Shown here piece after piece: positions 7,795 through 16,773 of a DNA stretch of 64,000 bases. The stretch comes from Chthoniobacterales bacterium (lineage in GTDB: Bacteria > Verrucomicrobiota > Verrucomicrobiia > Chthoniobacterales > UBA10450): the NCBI GenBank assembly GCA_035274845.1, contig DATENU010000002.1:120105-184104 (forward strand), read 5' to 3'. Every line of letters begins with the position of its first letter. Within the stretch, counting starts at the first letter, position 1. The translations under genes were made by a program, and so were the position numbers. The notes beneath the pieces are model-generated. The model did not search any database and was not told the DNA's origin. It saw only the letters and a list, made by a program, of their open reading frames with translations.

Positions 7795-9255
7795 ATGTCT
7801 CAACCCCTGACCGCGACTAAGGCCGACCCGCTCAAGATTCATCCGGAGGATTTCCCGGATATTCAGGGGTTTATTTTGCACGGGTATAACATGCCCAAGA
7901 GCCGGCATTTCGTCCTGACCATCGGCCAGGCCGGGGCTGCGTTGGAGTTTCTGACCGCGCTCACTTCGAGTTCAGGCCCGCTGTCGATCACCAGCGCGGA
8001 ACGATGGCCCCGGGGCGTGAAGCCGGCGTATGCGCTCAACATTGGACTGACCGCGCAGGGACTCGAAGCGCTCGAGCTCCCCGCGAGTCTCAGCATCAAT
8101 CAGGGGAACTTCAGCTCGTTCCTCCGCGGCGCGGTCGGGGCTGCTAACTCCGTGGGCGACGTTGGCTCCAACAGTCCGGATAACTGGCTCACCAAGCTCA
8201 ATACCGCAAATGCGAATCGGGCCCACCTGCTTCTGTCGTTGTATACGAACACCGCCCAGGATCGCGATCTCTACTCCGCGCAACTCCGAGAAATGTTTGC
8301 CGGGGTCATCCCACCGCCGGGTGCGCCGGACAGCGACGTTCTTGAGTGGGATGTCGATCCCTATGTTTTCACGGACCCGATCAGTGGAGAGAACTATCGC
8401 AAAATTCATTTCGGATACACCGACGGGATTTCCAACCCAATCATCGACGAGGTAGGGCTGGCGCCGCCGCGACCCAACCAGCTTCCGTACGTGCCGGCCT
8501 GGCAATTTGTCACCCGCGACGGCGCCATGACCAGCTACAACCTGCCGCAGCCTCTGGAGTTTGGCCAAAACGGAACCTTCAGCGCGTTTCGCATCCTCGA
8601 GCAAGACGTGGCGGCGTTTGAGGCTTATCTCAGCGCCGATGGCCGGGACGAGGCGGCGCAGGAATTCCTGGCCAGCAAGCTGTGCGGAAGATGGCGCAAT
8701 GCGAATCCGGTGGTTCTTCAGCCGAACGCGCCCGGCCTCAGGTTGCCCGACATCCAGCTGACTGATTTCGATTATGGCACCGACACGGTCGGACAGCCCT
8801 GTCCTTTTTCCGCGCACACCAGGCGGTCGAATCCGCGAGGAGGCCCGCTCGTCTCGGTGGGCGATAAAGTGAACCACCGAATTATGCGCAGAGCCGATGC
8901 GTATGGGCCGCACTACGAAGGCGTGGACGACGGTAAACCGCGCGGGCTGGCCGGGCATTTCATGTGCGCAATGCTCTCCAATCAGTTCGAGTTCATCATG
9001 TCTCAGTGGGTCAACAGCGGGACGTTCCCGGGACTCAAGGCCCAGGCCGGGATCGATCCGCTTTTGGGAAATGTTCCAGGCGGGAGCAGCTTCACTTATT
9101 GGCAGTCGGGCAATCCAGTTACCGTGGGCGGCTTTTCCCGCTTCGTGACCACGAAAGGCGGTTTGTACTGCTTTATTCCGAGCATCACCGCGCTCAAGTG
9201 GATGGCCGAAAACGGCGGCGCATCGCCTCATTGGACGGTGCCGACGACGAGTTAG
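7795..9255 (+). CDS. DyP-type haem peroxidase
   Basis: 486 residues, long for DyP enzymes but with both signatures: the distal FGYTDGISNP loop (catalytic Asp at 210, GxxDG motif) and the proximal CPFSAHTRRSNPR segment, whose His at 341 is the expected haem ligand. DyP enzymes use H2O2 to oxidise dyes, phenolics and other one-electron donors. There is no twin-arginine or Sec signal, so the enzyme appears cytoplasmic unless exported with a partner. It has a good Shine-Dalgarno (CGGGAGATATCC before ATG) and follows the 153-residue gene. No encapsulin gene or encapsulin-targeting tail is visible. Enzyme class is firm; substrate is unknown. Confidence 0.92.
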   Translation: MSQPLTATKADPLKIHPEDFPDIQGFILHGYNMPKSRHFVLTIGQAGAALEFLTALTSSSGPLSITSAERWPRGVKPAYALNIGLTAQGLEALELPASLSINQGNFSSFLRGAVGAANSVGDVGSNSPDNWLTKLNTANANRAHLLLSLYTNTAQDRDLYSAQLREMFAGVIPPPGAPDSDVLEWDVDPYVFTDPISGENYRKIHFGYTDGISNPIIDEVGLAPPRPNQLPYVPAWQFVTRDGAMTSYNLPQPLEFGQNGTFSAFRILEQDVAAFEAYLSADGRDEAAQEFLASKLCGRWRNANPVVLQPNAPGLRLPDIQLTDFDYGTDTVGQPCPFSAHTRRSNPRGGPLVSVGDKVNHRIMRRADAYGPHYEGVDDGKPRGLAGHFMCAMLSNQFEFIMSQWVNSGTFPGLKAQAGIDPLLGNVPGGSSFTYWQSGNPVTVGGFSRFVTTKGGLYCFIPSITALKWMAENGGASPHWTVPTTS

Positions 9256-9344
9256 AGACTGCGGGCAATTGTTTTCGAAACTCTGCTCCGACAGGCTGGG
9301 CAACTGCCGAGACAACGGCATTTCCAATTGGAACTTGGCAACGA

Positions 9345-9363
9345 GGCGGCTCCGGAGCCCGCC
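9345..9363. terminator. GC-rich hairpin downstream of the peroxidase
   Basis: GGCGGCTCCGGAGCCCGCC is a near-perfect inverted repeat 90 bp after the DyP stop and just before the 3' end of the cytochrome pseudogene. There is no T-run, so if it terminates transcription it would need a factor. Weak call based on position and symmetry only. Confidence 0.3.
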
Positions 9364-9375
9364 GACTTCGAGCGC

Positions 9376-9690
9376 CTAACGGGTTGAAGCTGCCGGAGAA
9401 CTGCCCGAAACAATCTTCAGCTTCCAATTCTCTATCGGCGTGCCCGCGGTGTTGAGATTGGATGTCAGATAATAGAGCCGTTTCGTCGCCGGAGAATCCG
9501 GCGCCTAGTCGAACCGCATCTTCAAGAAATATGGCGGAATGCTTTGATAATAGATCGTCGCGGAAAACGAATTCGCGACTTGCCAATCACGCCGGACAAG
9601 TTGATTTAGCGGCAGTGAAACGCGGTTTGTAAATGGCTGCCTGGAATTCAGGCCGCGATAGCGTGTTCCGGACGGGGCGCTCCGGTTGTG
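9376..9690 (-). pseudogene. Truncated, nonsense-mutated multihaem cytochrome c 3' end
   Basis: Read on the minus strand, this segment encodes a C-terminus nearly identical to that of the intact cytochrome at 11220-14117: both have QSIPPY, LKMRFD, PATKRLYYLTSNLNT, ENWKLKIVS and PAASTR before the stop. Here the Gln that follows LKMRFD is replaced by TAG (9505-9507), while the frame continues intact to the normal stop at 9376. No haem motif or other upstream part of the gene remains. The left part (toward 9690) fades into the start of the GGDEF-like gene. This is a remnant of a second cytochrome copy, oriented as a direct repeat of the intact gene's 3' end. Confidence 0.85.
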
Positions 9691-10221
9691 AATGAGACGA
9701 TGACTGACCAAAAGATGCATCGCGCGGAGCCGATGTGCGCTCTCGATCCGCTGCTCCTTATTCCTCGGATAGAATATGTAGGGGATATCCATGAATTTGT
9801 CTTGGTCCAGGAGCAGGCTTATTCGCTCGTCGTCCTCGACATGAAGAATTTTCATGTTGTTAATGATCTTTATAGCTACGACACCGGCGACCGGGTGATC
9901 GCAGCTTTCATCAGCAACCTTCGCTCGTGGTTGCCTAAAGGGAGTTTGAGCCTGCGCTTTCGACATGGGGATGAGTTCCTGTTTTTTCTCCCGCTGGAGC
10001 CCGGGGCAGCGGCGAAACTCTTCAACGCCTTCCGGGAGCATTGCGAAGTTACTCCCGCCCTAGCTCTCGGAGGCAGCGAGCCGATCATTGTTTCTTATCG
10101 ATTTGCGGTCATCGAGTTGATACAAGGGGAAAAGATGGCGGCAATGTTATTGCGGGCCGAGAAAGCTTTGCGGGACGTCAAGGGACAGGGAAGTCCGCGT
10201 ACCTCGCCGACAATCGAATGA
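9688..10221 (+). CDS. Stand-alone GGDEF-like nucleotide cyclase domain (HGDEF)
   Basis: About 177 residues that match a single GGDEF palm domain and little else: VVLDMKNFHVVND fits the metal-binding Asp strand and the FxxxND motif, YDTGDRVI fits the GHxxGD helix, and RFRHGDEFLFF is the active loop. The first Gly of GGDEF is His here, so cyclase activity may be altered or lost. There are no sensory or membrane segments. GTG at 9688 and ATG at 9700 are both possible starts. The stop overlaps the start of the next gene (ATGA), so the two are translationally coupled. Predicted role: make or bind a cyclic nucleotide and pass the signal to the membrane partner. Confidence 0.7.
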   Translation: MNETMTDQKMHRAEPMCALDPLLLIPRIEYVGDIHEFVLVQEQAYSLVVLDMKNFHVVNDLYSYDTGDRVIAAFISNLRSWLPKGSLSLRFRHGDEFLFFLPLEPGAAAKLFNAFREHCEVTPALALGGSEPIIVSYRFAVIELIQGEKMAAMLLRAEKALRDVKGQGSPRTSPTIE

Positions 10222-11000
10222 GTCCTGCTAATATTGAATTACTCAAGGTCATACTGGGCTTTCTCGGGAAGATTGCCTACCCGCTGATCCTGGCGTTGTT
10301 TCTGATTCTGTTTCGGCGGGAGATCGCAAATCTGGGGAGAATGTTGCTCGACTTTGGACAGAAAGTTACCGGTGGGATTGAGCGGGGCGACTTGGGGTTA
10401 AAGTATGGCGACTGGTCTATCGAAGCGTTGAAGAAGGTGCGGAGCGAAAACCTGGACTCGGCGGCGCGCACTATCCAGGAACTCCTCTCGCCGGCGGCTC
10501 CCCTCGCGCTTGGCTACGTTGACAATTTTTTGGGCGGGTTTGTTATTGGCGAAAGTGGGTGCTTTAAGTATGAGCGTGCCAATGAACTCAGCCAATATCG
10601 AATCGTGGGCATCTTCACGGTCTATATTCCGCGAACGCTGGAGGACCTTGAAAGCAGTTCGCAAAGCCTGGTGCACGACGTTTACGGGAGCGCGCGGGCC
10701 AAGAATATTTCGATTCAATCGAAGTATGGGCGGGCCTTCACCGCCTTTGCAGTGCTGCATGAGGGGACACTTTTTCCGGTGGACGTGCCGAAGACCCTAA
10801 CTTCGATCCAGCATGTCTTTAATTATCGCGGGGAACAGTTGCGAATCGGCGGGATGAAGGTGGAAGACATCAAGCGGTTGGAAGAACAAAATCTAACGGA
10901 TTTCGCCAATATCGTGAAAGAGCGCACGAAAGCGCTCCAACAGTCCGGCTGTATCCGGGTGGTGCGAAAAAGCGAAGCGCTCTTTTCGGAGAACCGCTAG
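10218..11000 (+). CDS. Single-TM membrane protein coupled to the GGDEF-like gene
   Basis: 260 residues from the ATG at 10218 that overlaps the upstream stop. One hydrophobic segment (about residues 11-33, FLGKIAYPLILALFLILF) is followed by an amphipathic region (IANLGRMLLDFGQKV) and a cytoplasmic alpha/beta domain of about 190 residues containing IGESGCFKYE, FTVYIPRTLEDL and FAVLHEGTLFPVDVP. This C-terminal domain is not one I recognise; its strand pattern and position suggest a sensor for the nucleotide made or bound by the neighbour. There is a small-molecule-sensing or stress-response feel to the pair, but function is inferred from coupling only. Confidence 0.6.
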   Translation: MSPANIELLKVILGFLGKIAYPLILALFLILFRREIANLGRMLLDFGQKVTGGIERGDLGLKYGDWSIEALKKVRSENLDSAARTIQELLSPAAPLALGYVDNFLGGFVIGESGCFKYERANELSQYRIVGIFTVYIPRTLEDLESSSQSLVHDVYGSARAKNISIQSKYGRAFTAFAVLHEGTLFPVDVPKTLTSIQHVFNYRGEQLRIGGMKVEDIKRLEEQNLTDFANIVKERTKALQQSGCIRVVRKSEALFSENR

Positions 11001-11219
11001 TGAAGACGTTCGCAGCGGCTTACAAATCGAGCGAAAGTCGCGCCCATTGTCGCTTCGGTATTCCCACGCTTTTTGATCGCTCCTGCTTTGTCGCCTTGCT
11101 GGCGTTACCGGTCGATCTGCCACCCAAGGCCCTGATCGGATCGCAGGCCTGAGGAGGTGGCGTCGATCAAGTTTGAGAAAGGCGCGATGGACATCGACAC
11201 GCGCACCGATTTCGATTGC

Positions 11220-14117
11220 CTAACGCGTTGAAGCCGCCGGAGCGCTTGCCGACACAATCTTCAGCTTCCAGTTCTCGAGAGGCGTGCCCGACGTATTGAG
11301 ATTGGACGTCAGGTAGTAGAGCCGCTTGGTGGCGGGATAATCCGGCGCCTGGTCGAAACGCATTTTCAAATAATACGGCGGAATGCTTTGATGATAGATC
11401 GTCGCGGTCAGGGTTAGCGAGGCGGGATCGATTCCGTTGAGCGGGATTTCGTAAGTCACCACGCTCGTTCCGCTGCCATCCCGGTAATGGCTGTCCTCGC
11501 CCACGGCATGCGGATGAGTCGCTTCCAGGAAAAAGCCGGAGAGCGAAGGATCGGGTCCTTTCTCGGTCCAGCCGAGCGGTAACAGGCGGTTATCTTTCAC
11601 CGGGGTGTCCCGGCGGATAAAGCTCGTGGTAAAGTTTCCGTCGGCATCCTGCATCAGCTCCTCAAAAATCTGGACTTGATCCTGTCGCGTGATCGTATGC
11701 CCGGCCTGGTCGTAATAGTGAGGCTGATAATGCTGCTGGCTCTTCCCGGATTCGTCCTGGTAGCGATCGAAAAACTCCGAGGGCAGCGGTTGATCTTTTT
11801 CATCGACGATGATGCCCAGCTCATTGGTGCGGCCCGAAGCCCAGACGACTTTGTTGTTCCGGTTATCAATCGCCTGGAACTCGATGAAGGCGCGGCGAAA
11901 CCCAACGCCGCTCGGAAAACGGTGCCCGGTCTTGTTGGTCACGGTCACGTTGGCAATCAGCTTGCCGTTCTCGACCCGGACCGGCGTGACCGCGATCGAG
12001 GCGGTTGAATTCTGGGCCTGCTCGACGAAGGCATCGATCGCGTTTGGCAAATCGGCGTTCACCGTGAGCATGTAATCGTTCTGGCGGACGCCCAAAACTT
12101 CGTTGGAAGGGAGACCGGATTTCGGCGTGGCCTCAGTCATGAATTGGGAAAACATTTCGAGCAGCGGAACATTGAGTCCCTGGAACTGGTGCCGGACGAA
12201 GCCGGTGTCGCGGAAGCGGACCTGGATCTTGTCGGCCGGCGCGCGATGCTCGGCCGCCGGGTAGTTGTCATCCTCCACGGAAGCGAACGGCTGCTGGATG
12301 AGGGGGACTTTCAGGGTGCCCGCGGAGTTGCTGTAGCTGCTGCGCATGTGGCAATCCTGGCAGGTCTGCGCCTGAGCGCCGCGCCCGAACTCATTCTGGT
12401 AACTGCTGTTGAGCCACTCCAGGTAAGTCAGCTGCTCGAGGTTGTGGCCGATCGGCTTTTGATCGACGACCGGAAGATCGATCGTGTGGCAACTGCCGCA
12501 CATCCGGGAAGTTTTGATAAATGGATCGTGCTTCGGTTTGGCCCCGAGCACATTGTTCATCGGATCGGTGACAATGACATTGTCTTCGAACGGGCCCGCC
12601 AGCTCGTCGGGTTTGCCGGTCTGGAACTGGCCGGTGATCGAGTGATCGAGGAAATATTTCAGGGAGGACACCCCCGGCGGCGGTTTGTCATCGACGATAT
12701 GATGGCAAGCCGCGCAACTGACTCCGTCTCGCGCCAGGGCGCCATACTTGAAGGTCGGGTCCTTCATCTCGGTCTGGTAAACAAACTCGCGATCGAAATC
12801 AGCCGATCCCCCGTGGTCGAGATCGAACTGGCGTTTTCCCATCACGCCATGACAGCGAAAGCAGGTGTTCACTACTTCGCGAGCGAGCTTTTCTCCTGCC
12901 GGCTTGTCCTTGAGGGTCTTCAGGTAAGCCAGCTCACTGTCGAGCTGGGAATAGAAAATCGGGTCCCGGCCGGCCAGGCCCATGGGGGACCAGCGCCACT
13001 CGCCATAGGGCGAGACGTTCATCACCGGCGTCGCCCCATCCGATTGGGTTTGGCCCGTGTAAACCATGAGGTTGCCGTAATAAATGGCGCTGTGGCAGCC
13101 CATGCACGAATCCGAGGTGAGAAACTGCTGGGGACCTTTGTGATCGGGCACAATGTGATCGTAGGTCTCGGCCGGGATTTTCTTTACCTCCGCCAACGGC
13201 ACGGGACGGATCGAATTGTAGAAGCGAACAAACGCTGGATTCGGAGTGGGCGAAGGACGGGTCTCCACCGGCTTGTCCGGGGGACCGAGCAGGGCCATTT
13301 CTTCGTGGTGACTCCGGGGCGGCGGCCGGCCTACGCGAACTTCGGGCGGAGTCGGTCCCACCTGCCCGAACGGTTTGCCCAGATGTCCCATTCCTTGTTG
13401 CGGCGTAGAAGTGGGCGTGGGTTGCGGGGCCCATGATTGATCGGTGAAATAGGTGAGGGGCTGGCCGGGAAAACCTTTGATGTTGGCCAGGGAAACGAAG
13501 GTAAACTCTTTCTCGGCCGAAGTGTGACAGCGGGTGCAGTACAATCCGAAGCCGGCATTGGGAACCGCGAACGGAGGTTTGTTGTTATCGATCGTCTGCC
13601 CTTTCCAGATCTCGGCCCAATACCATCCGTCTTTCGATCCCTTGGAATCCTTGATCATGATCGTCCAGTCGATAAACCCGGAGGCGGGCGGGTTTGAGGC
13701 GAGCTGGTAGCGCGCGGCCGGCGCGGCGTACTGTTCCTTAATGATCATCGCGCCGTCGGGAATTGTTCCTTCCCGGCCCCCGGTGAGCCAGGTCATGATC
13801 TCCGGCGAATAATAAATCTTAACGGTCGGATGAACGCCGTAGGATTTGTTGTTGATGAAAGGGCCTGTGTCGCGCAGGCCTTTGTCTTCCGCCCAGCCCA
13901 GATTCCGGTAATCGTAGCGCTCCAGAAAATCGGTCAGGATTTTTTGGAACTCCGGCAGCCGATCGGGAAGAAAGGTGCTGGGATGTGGAAGTGGAGCGCT
14001 CTTGCCTTCAACCCGGCCGGGCTCTGGGTAGACCGCGGTGGTGAAAAGAAGATAGCCCGCCGCCGCCGCGCAAACGGCCGCGAGGATCAGCAACCGTCGC
14101 TTGGTTATCGGCCGCAT
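11220..14117 (-). CDS. Hexahaem c-type cytochrome, membrane-anchored, 965 aa
   Basis: The N-terminus has an RRLLILAAVCAAAAGYLLF signal/anchor. Six CxxCH haem-attachment motifs are visible: CTRCH at about 194, CMGCH 338, CFRCH 419, CAACH 468, CGSCH 540 and CQDCH 586. The Pro-rich stretch between about 230 and 290 looks like a linker, and the last 300 residues are beta-rich without haems (VTNKTGHRFPSGVGFRRAF). The protein probably moves electrons at the periplasmic side or outer surface; the donor and acceptor are unknown. A cupin gene lies 28 bp upstream on the same strand. A decayed copy of its 3' end is at 9376-9690. Confidence 0.85.
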   Translation of the reverse strand: MRPITKRRLLILAAVCAAAAGYLLFTTAVYPEPGRVEGKSAPLPHPSTFLPDRLPEFQKILTDFLERYDYRNLGWAEDKGLRDTGPFINNKSYGVHPTVKIYYSPEIMTWLTGGREGTIPDGAMIIKEQYAAPAARYQLASNPPASGFIDWTIMIKDSKGSKDGWYWAEIWKGQTIDNNKPPFAVPNAGFGLYCTRCHTSAEKEFTFVSLANIKGFPGQPLTYFTDQSWAPQPTPTSTPQQGMGHLGKPFGQVGPTPPEVRVGRPPPRSHHEEMALLGPPDKPVETRPSPTPNPAFVRFYNSIRPVPLAEVKKIPAETYDHIVPDHKGPQQFLTSDSCMGCHSAIYYGNLMVYTGQTQSDGATPVMNVSPYGEWRWSPMGLAGRDPIFYSQLDSELAYLKTLKDKPAGEKLAREVVNTCFRCHGVMGKRQFDLDHGGSADFDREFVYQTEMKDPTFKYGALARDGVSCAACHHIVDDKPPPGVSSLKYFLDHSITGQFQTGKPDELAGPFEDNVIVTDPMNNVLGAKPKHDPFIKTSRMCGSCHTIDLPVVDQKPIGHNLEQLTYLEWLNSSYQNEFGRGAQAQTCQDCHMRSSYSNSAGTLKVPLIQQPFASVEDDNYPAAEHRAPADKIQVRFRDTGFVRHQFQGLNVPLLEMFSQFMTEATPKSGLPSNEVLGVRQNDYMLTVNADLPNAIDAFVEQAQNSTASIAVTPVRVENGKLIANVTVTNKTGHRFPSGVGFRRAFIEFQAIDNRNNKVVWASGRTNELGIIVDEKDQPLPSEFFDRYQDESGKSQQHYQPHYYDQAGHTITRQDQVQIFEELMQDADGNFTTSFIRRDTPVKDNRLLPLGWTEKGPDPSLSGFFLEATHPHAVGEDSHYRDGSGTSVVTYEIPLNGIDPASLTLTATIYHQSIPPYYLKMRFDQAPDYPATKRLYYLTSNLNTSGTPLENWKLKIVSASAPAASTR

Positions 14118-14145
14118 TCGTCCCCGGGGACAGCTTCGCCAGCTC

Positions 14146-14652
14146 TTACTTCTTGGCCGTGCGAGGGTCGTCGGCCGGATTCACGTACTTGACCTCGAAC
14201 GGGCCCGTGGCGTGAACCTGAATTACGCATCCCTCCTTGCTGCCGGCGAAGTGCTGCATTCCAGCCGGCATCACCGCGTACGCTCCCGCCGTCATGGTCT
14301 TGGCGGTGGCTTCGTCAAACTTCGGTCCCATGCCGAGATAGCAGGTCCCGGAAATCACGGTCACGTGTTCGGCCGTCGGATGCGTGTGAGGCGGGATTTT
14401 GAAACCCGCCGGCATTTGCAGCCGGATCGTAAACAATCCTTCCTTTTTCGGATCGCCTTCCAGGACGGCGAGTTTCGCGCCGGCCGGCAATGAAGGGGGA
14501 GCGTCGCCCCATTTCAAATCGGCGGCTGCATACATGACATGCTCGGAACTCGCCGCGGCGGTCTCCGTTTTCGCCTTTTCTTCAGCGGCAAAAGCCACCG
14601 AAAAAAGCGCCAGGCTGGCGCCGAGGAAGAGAATGGAAGTAATCTTTTTCAT
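14146..14652 (-). CDS. Secreted cupin-domain protein
   Basis: 168 residues with a Sec signal (residues 1-22, cleavage near AFAAEE). The cupin core shows the metal-binding HTHPTAEHVTVISG motif near residue 90 and the second motif MPAGMQHFAG near 130, so His, His, Glu and His ligands are all in place. Related exported cupins occur as single-domain proteins of unknown substrate. It is probably the first gene of a two-gene transcript with the multihaem cytochrome. A perfect palindrome (14673-14695) sits just upstream of its start. Confidence 0.8.
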   Translation of the reverse strand: MKKITSILFLGASLALFSVAFAAEEKAKTETAAASSEHVMYAAADLKWGDAPPSLPAGAKLAVLEGDPKKEGLFTIRLQMPAGFKIPPHTHPTAEHVTVISGTCYLGMGPKFDEATAKTMTAGAYAVMPAGMQHFAGSKEGCVIQVHATGPFEVKYVNPADDPRTAKK

Positions 14653-14672
14653 AAGGGTATGAGTTGAGATTT

Positions 14673-14695
14673 GGCGAAGCGCGCTTGGCTTCGCC
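14673..14695. promoter_or_regulatory. Palindrome between divergent cupin and DUF2891 genes
   Basis: GGCGAAGC-gcgcttg-GCTTCGCC is a perfect 8-bp inverted repeat with a 7-base loop in the 116-bp gap between two diverging genes. Position suits a regulator binding site or a 5' leader hairpin of the cupin transcript. No function is proven. Confidence 0.35.
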
Positions 14696-14768
14696 CGCCA
14701 GAATGGCGAATCTCGCCGCGCGGCGTCAAGCCGGTTTGTCGCGGAGCGGATTGGGTTACATTGCGCCG

Positions 14769-15869
14769 ATGAGGAAGGCGCTGGTCCCGGTTTTTCTGCT
14801 TCTCGCGGCTACAGGAGCGATGGCGGATGACGCTTCACCGAAATTCGACGCGGCAGCGGCGGAACGTTTCGCGAACCTCGCTTTGGCGTGCGTCGGGAAA
14901 GAATATCCGAATAAGCTCAGTCACGTCTTGAATGGCGACGCCGATGTGGCACCGCCGAGGAAACTGACGCCGGCTTTCTACGGGTGTTACGACTGGCATT
15001 CGTCCGTGCACGGGCACTGGCTGCTCGTGCGCCTGGCCCGGACTTTCCCCGAGGCGCCATTTGCCGCGCCGGCCCGGGCCGCTCTTCGGAAAAGCCTGAC
15101 CGCGGGCAATCTCAAACAGGAAGCCGCGTATCTGCGCGGAAACGGCCGGGCCAGTTTCGAGCGCCCTTATGGATTGGCGTGGTTGCTCCAGTTGATCGTG
15201 GAGCTGCGGGAATGGGACGATCCGCAAGCGCGCGAGATGCTGGCGAATTTGCGTCCGCTCGAAGAGGCGACGCTCGAGCGTCTCAAAGCCTGGCTGCCGA
15301 AGCTCTCTCATCCGGTTCGCATCGGGGAACACAACCAATCCGGTTTTTCCCTCGGCCTCATGCTGGATTACGCGCGGGCAACCGGGAATGAGGAGTTCGC
15401 GAAGTTGCTCACGGAGAAGGCGCGCCAATTTTATCTCGCGGACAAGAATTGCGCTCTCAACTACGAACCGTCCGGCGAGGATTTTCTTTCTCCCTGTCTG
15501 GGAGAAGCGGACGCGATGCGCCGGGTCCTGGCTCCCGGCGAATTTGCGAAGTGGCTTCAGGATTTTTTGCCGCAAATCCCCACGAAAGCGGGAGCGGATT
15601 GGTGGCCGGTGACAGTGTCACCCGATCCGAGCGATCCGAAGCTGGCTCATCTCGACGGCTTGAACTTGAGCCGCGCCTGGATGCTGGAAGGAATTCTCTC
15701 CGCGCTTCCCGCGGATGACGCGCGCCGTCCCGCGCTGATGTCAGCCGCCGATGCGCATCGGCGCGCGGGCCTGGCGGCGGTCACCGGCGCGCATTACGAA
15801 GGCGGCCATTGGCTGGGCAGTTTCGCTGTTTATCTGGTCACGCACCGCGGGATTCAGCCAGCCAAATAG
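14769..15869 (+). CDS. Secreted DUF2891 family protein
   Basis: 366 residues. A Sec signal (MRKALVPVFLLLAATGAMA) precedes a mature all-helical domain. The family marks are YDWHSSVHGHWLLVRLAR near residue 80, SFERPYGLAWLLQL near 130, HNQSGFSLGLMLDYAR near 200 and SPCLGEADAMRRVL near 245. DUF2891 proteins are thought to be alpha/alpha-barrel proteins resembling glycoside-processing enzymes, but their activity is not established. The ATG at 14769 gives a clean signal peptide, so the longer open frame from 14664 is rejected. It starts a plus-strand run with the next two genes. Confidence 0.85.
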   Translation: MRKALVPVFLLLAATGAMADDASPKFDAAAAERFANLALACVGKEYPNKLSHVLNGDADVAPPRKLTPAFYGCYDWHSSVHGHWLLVRLARTFPEAPFAAPARAALRKSLTAGNLKQEAAYLRGNGRASFERPYGLAWLLQLIVELREWDDPQAREMLANLRPLEEATLERLKAWLPKLSHPVRIGEHNQSGFSLGLMLDYARATGNEEFAKLLTEKARQFYLADKNCALNYEPSGEDFLSPCLGEADAMRRVLAPGEFAKWLQDFLPQIPTKAGADWWPVTVSPDPSDPKLAHLDGLNLSRAWMLEGILSALPADDARRPALMSAADAHRRAGLAAVTGAHYEGGHWLGSFAVYLVTHRGIQPAK

Positions 15870-15880
15870 ACTTCGCTCGG

Positions 15881-16771
15881 ATGCGTCGATTCCATTTCAG
15901 TCTCTGTCTTGCTTTTGTTCTCCTGTTTTTCGCCCCGAGAGCGAAAGCGCAAGAAAAAGAACTGACCGCGCTCGAAATTTTCGACCGCGCCCTGACTTCT
16001 TTCGATAATCAGCGGGTGGCGTTGCGCGATTGGCAATATCAGCAAACGCTGACGACGCATCAGTTCGATGCCGCGGGTAAAGTCGTGGCGCGCGGCACCT
16101 GGCAATCGATCGTGCGCCCGGGCGATCCGAGACCGCTCGAATACACCGCGGAACGAATGGAGGGGAAGCTTTCCTTTTTCAAAGCGGAAAGCGCGTCGTC
16201 GCCGTCACCATCACCCTCGCCTTCGTCTTCGCCCGCCAGGGCGCCTTCACCGAAACCGAAACCGCGCGATGAAAAAGAGGAAAAGAACCAGGCCGAATCC
16301 GCGGTCGAAGCGGTGCGGAAATTCAACCTGCAGGATCGTTATTCCTGGAAGCGATTGCCGGACGAAAACGTCGGAGGCGAAAGTGCCTATGTCCTGGCCT
16401 TTGAACCGAAGCCGCGTCAGAACGTCCGGTCGCGCGAAGAACGATTCTTCAGTCTCCTGGCCGGGAAAATCTGGGTGAGCCGGTCTGATTTCATCATTCT
16501 CAAAATGGATGTCGCTCTCCAGTCACCCTGCCAGCTGTTTTGGATCCTGGCGCGGGTCACGACGTTTCAGTTCACTTATCTTCTCGAGCCGGCGCGGGGA
16601 CCGCGCCTGTTTCGGTTGAGCAGGGCGACCGCGAAGACCGTGGTCAGCTTTCCATTTTACGCCGTCCGCCAAAAGCATTGGCTGACGATTGATAAATACG
16701 AGCCGCGGACAGCGCGGGGAACGGCGCCGAAGAATCCCAAACCGAGTTTGTCGCCGCGCGGAGGAGAATAG
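15881..16771 (+). CDS. Secreted hypothetical protein with Ser-Pro linker
   Basis: 296 residues with a signal peptide ending near PRAKAQ. A central low-complexity Ser-Pro repeat followed by a Lys/Glu-rich stretch (about residues 105-145) divides two folded parts. The N-terminal part (DWQYQQTLTTHQFDAAGKVV) and C-terminal strands (GKIWVSRSDFIILKMD) resemble LolA-like lipoprotein-carrier folds of outer-membrane-associated proteins, but I do not recognise a named family. It starts 11 bp after the DUF2891 stop and ends 2 bp before the MBL hydrolase start, so it is mid-operon. Confidence 0.65.
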   Translation: MRRFHFSLCLAFVLLFFAPRAKAQEKELTALEIFDRALTSFDNQRVALRDWQYQQTLTTHQFDAAGKVVARGTWQSIVRPGDPRPLEYTAERMEGKLSFFKAESASSPSPSPSPSSSPARAPSPKPKPRDEKEEKNQAESAVEAVRKFNLQDRYSWKRLPDENVGGESAYVLAFEPKPRQNVRSREERFFSLLAGKIWVSRSDFIILKMDVALQSPCQLFWILARVTTFQFTYLLEPARGPRLFRLSRATAKTVVSFPFYAVRQKHWLTIDKYEPRTARGTAPKNPKPSLSPRGGE

Positions 16772-16773
16772 GA

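Noticed and set aside
7277..9255. Encapsulin cargo system with the DyP peroxidase
   Set aside because: No encapsulin shell gene and no targeting tail at the peroxidase C-terminus (it ends in PHWTVPTTS).
9688..11000. Panoptes-type mCpol plus 2TM effector pair
   Set aside because: The enzyme looks more like an ordinary GGDEF palm, and the partner has one rather than two TM segments; similarity is only of layout.
11001..11219. Short coding-like stretch ending in KFEKGAMDIDTRTDFDC
   Set aside because: No start, no ribosome-binding site and no complete domain; perhaps a scrap of a lost gene, too short to annotate.
12144..13436. 430-residue plus-strand frame
   Set aside because: It lies opposite the multihaem cytochrome, whose six CxxCH motifs establish the coding strand.
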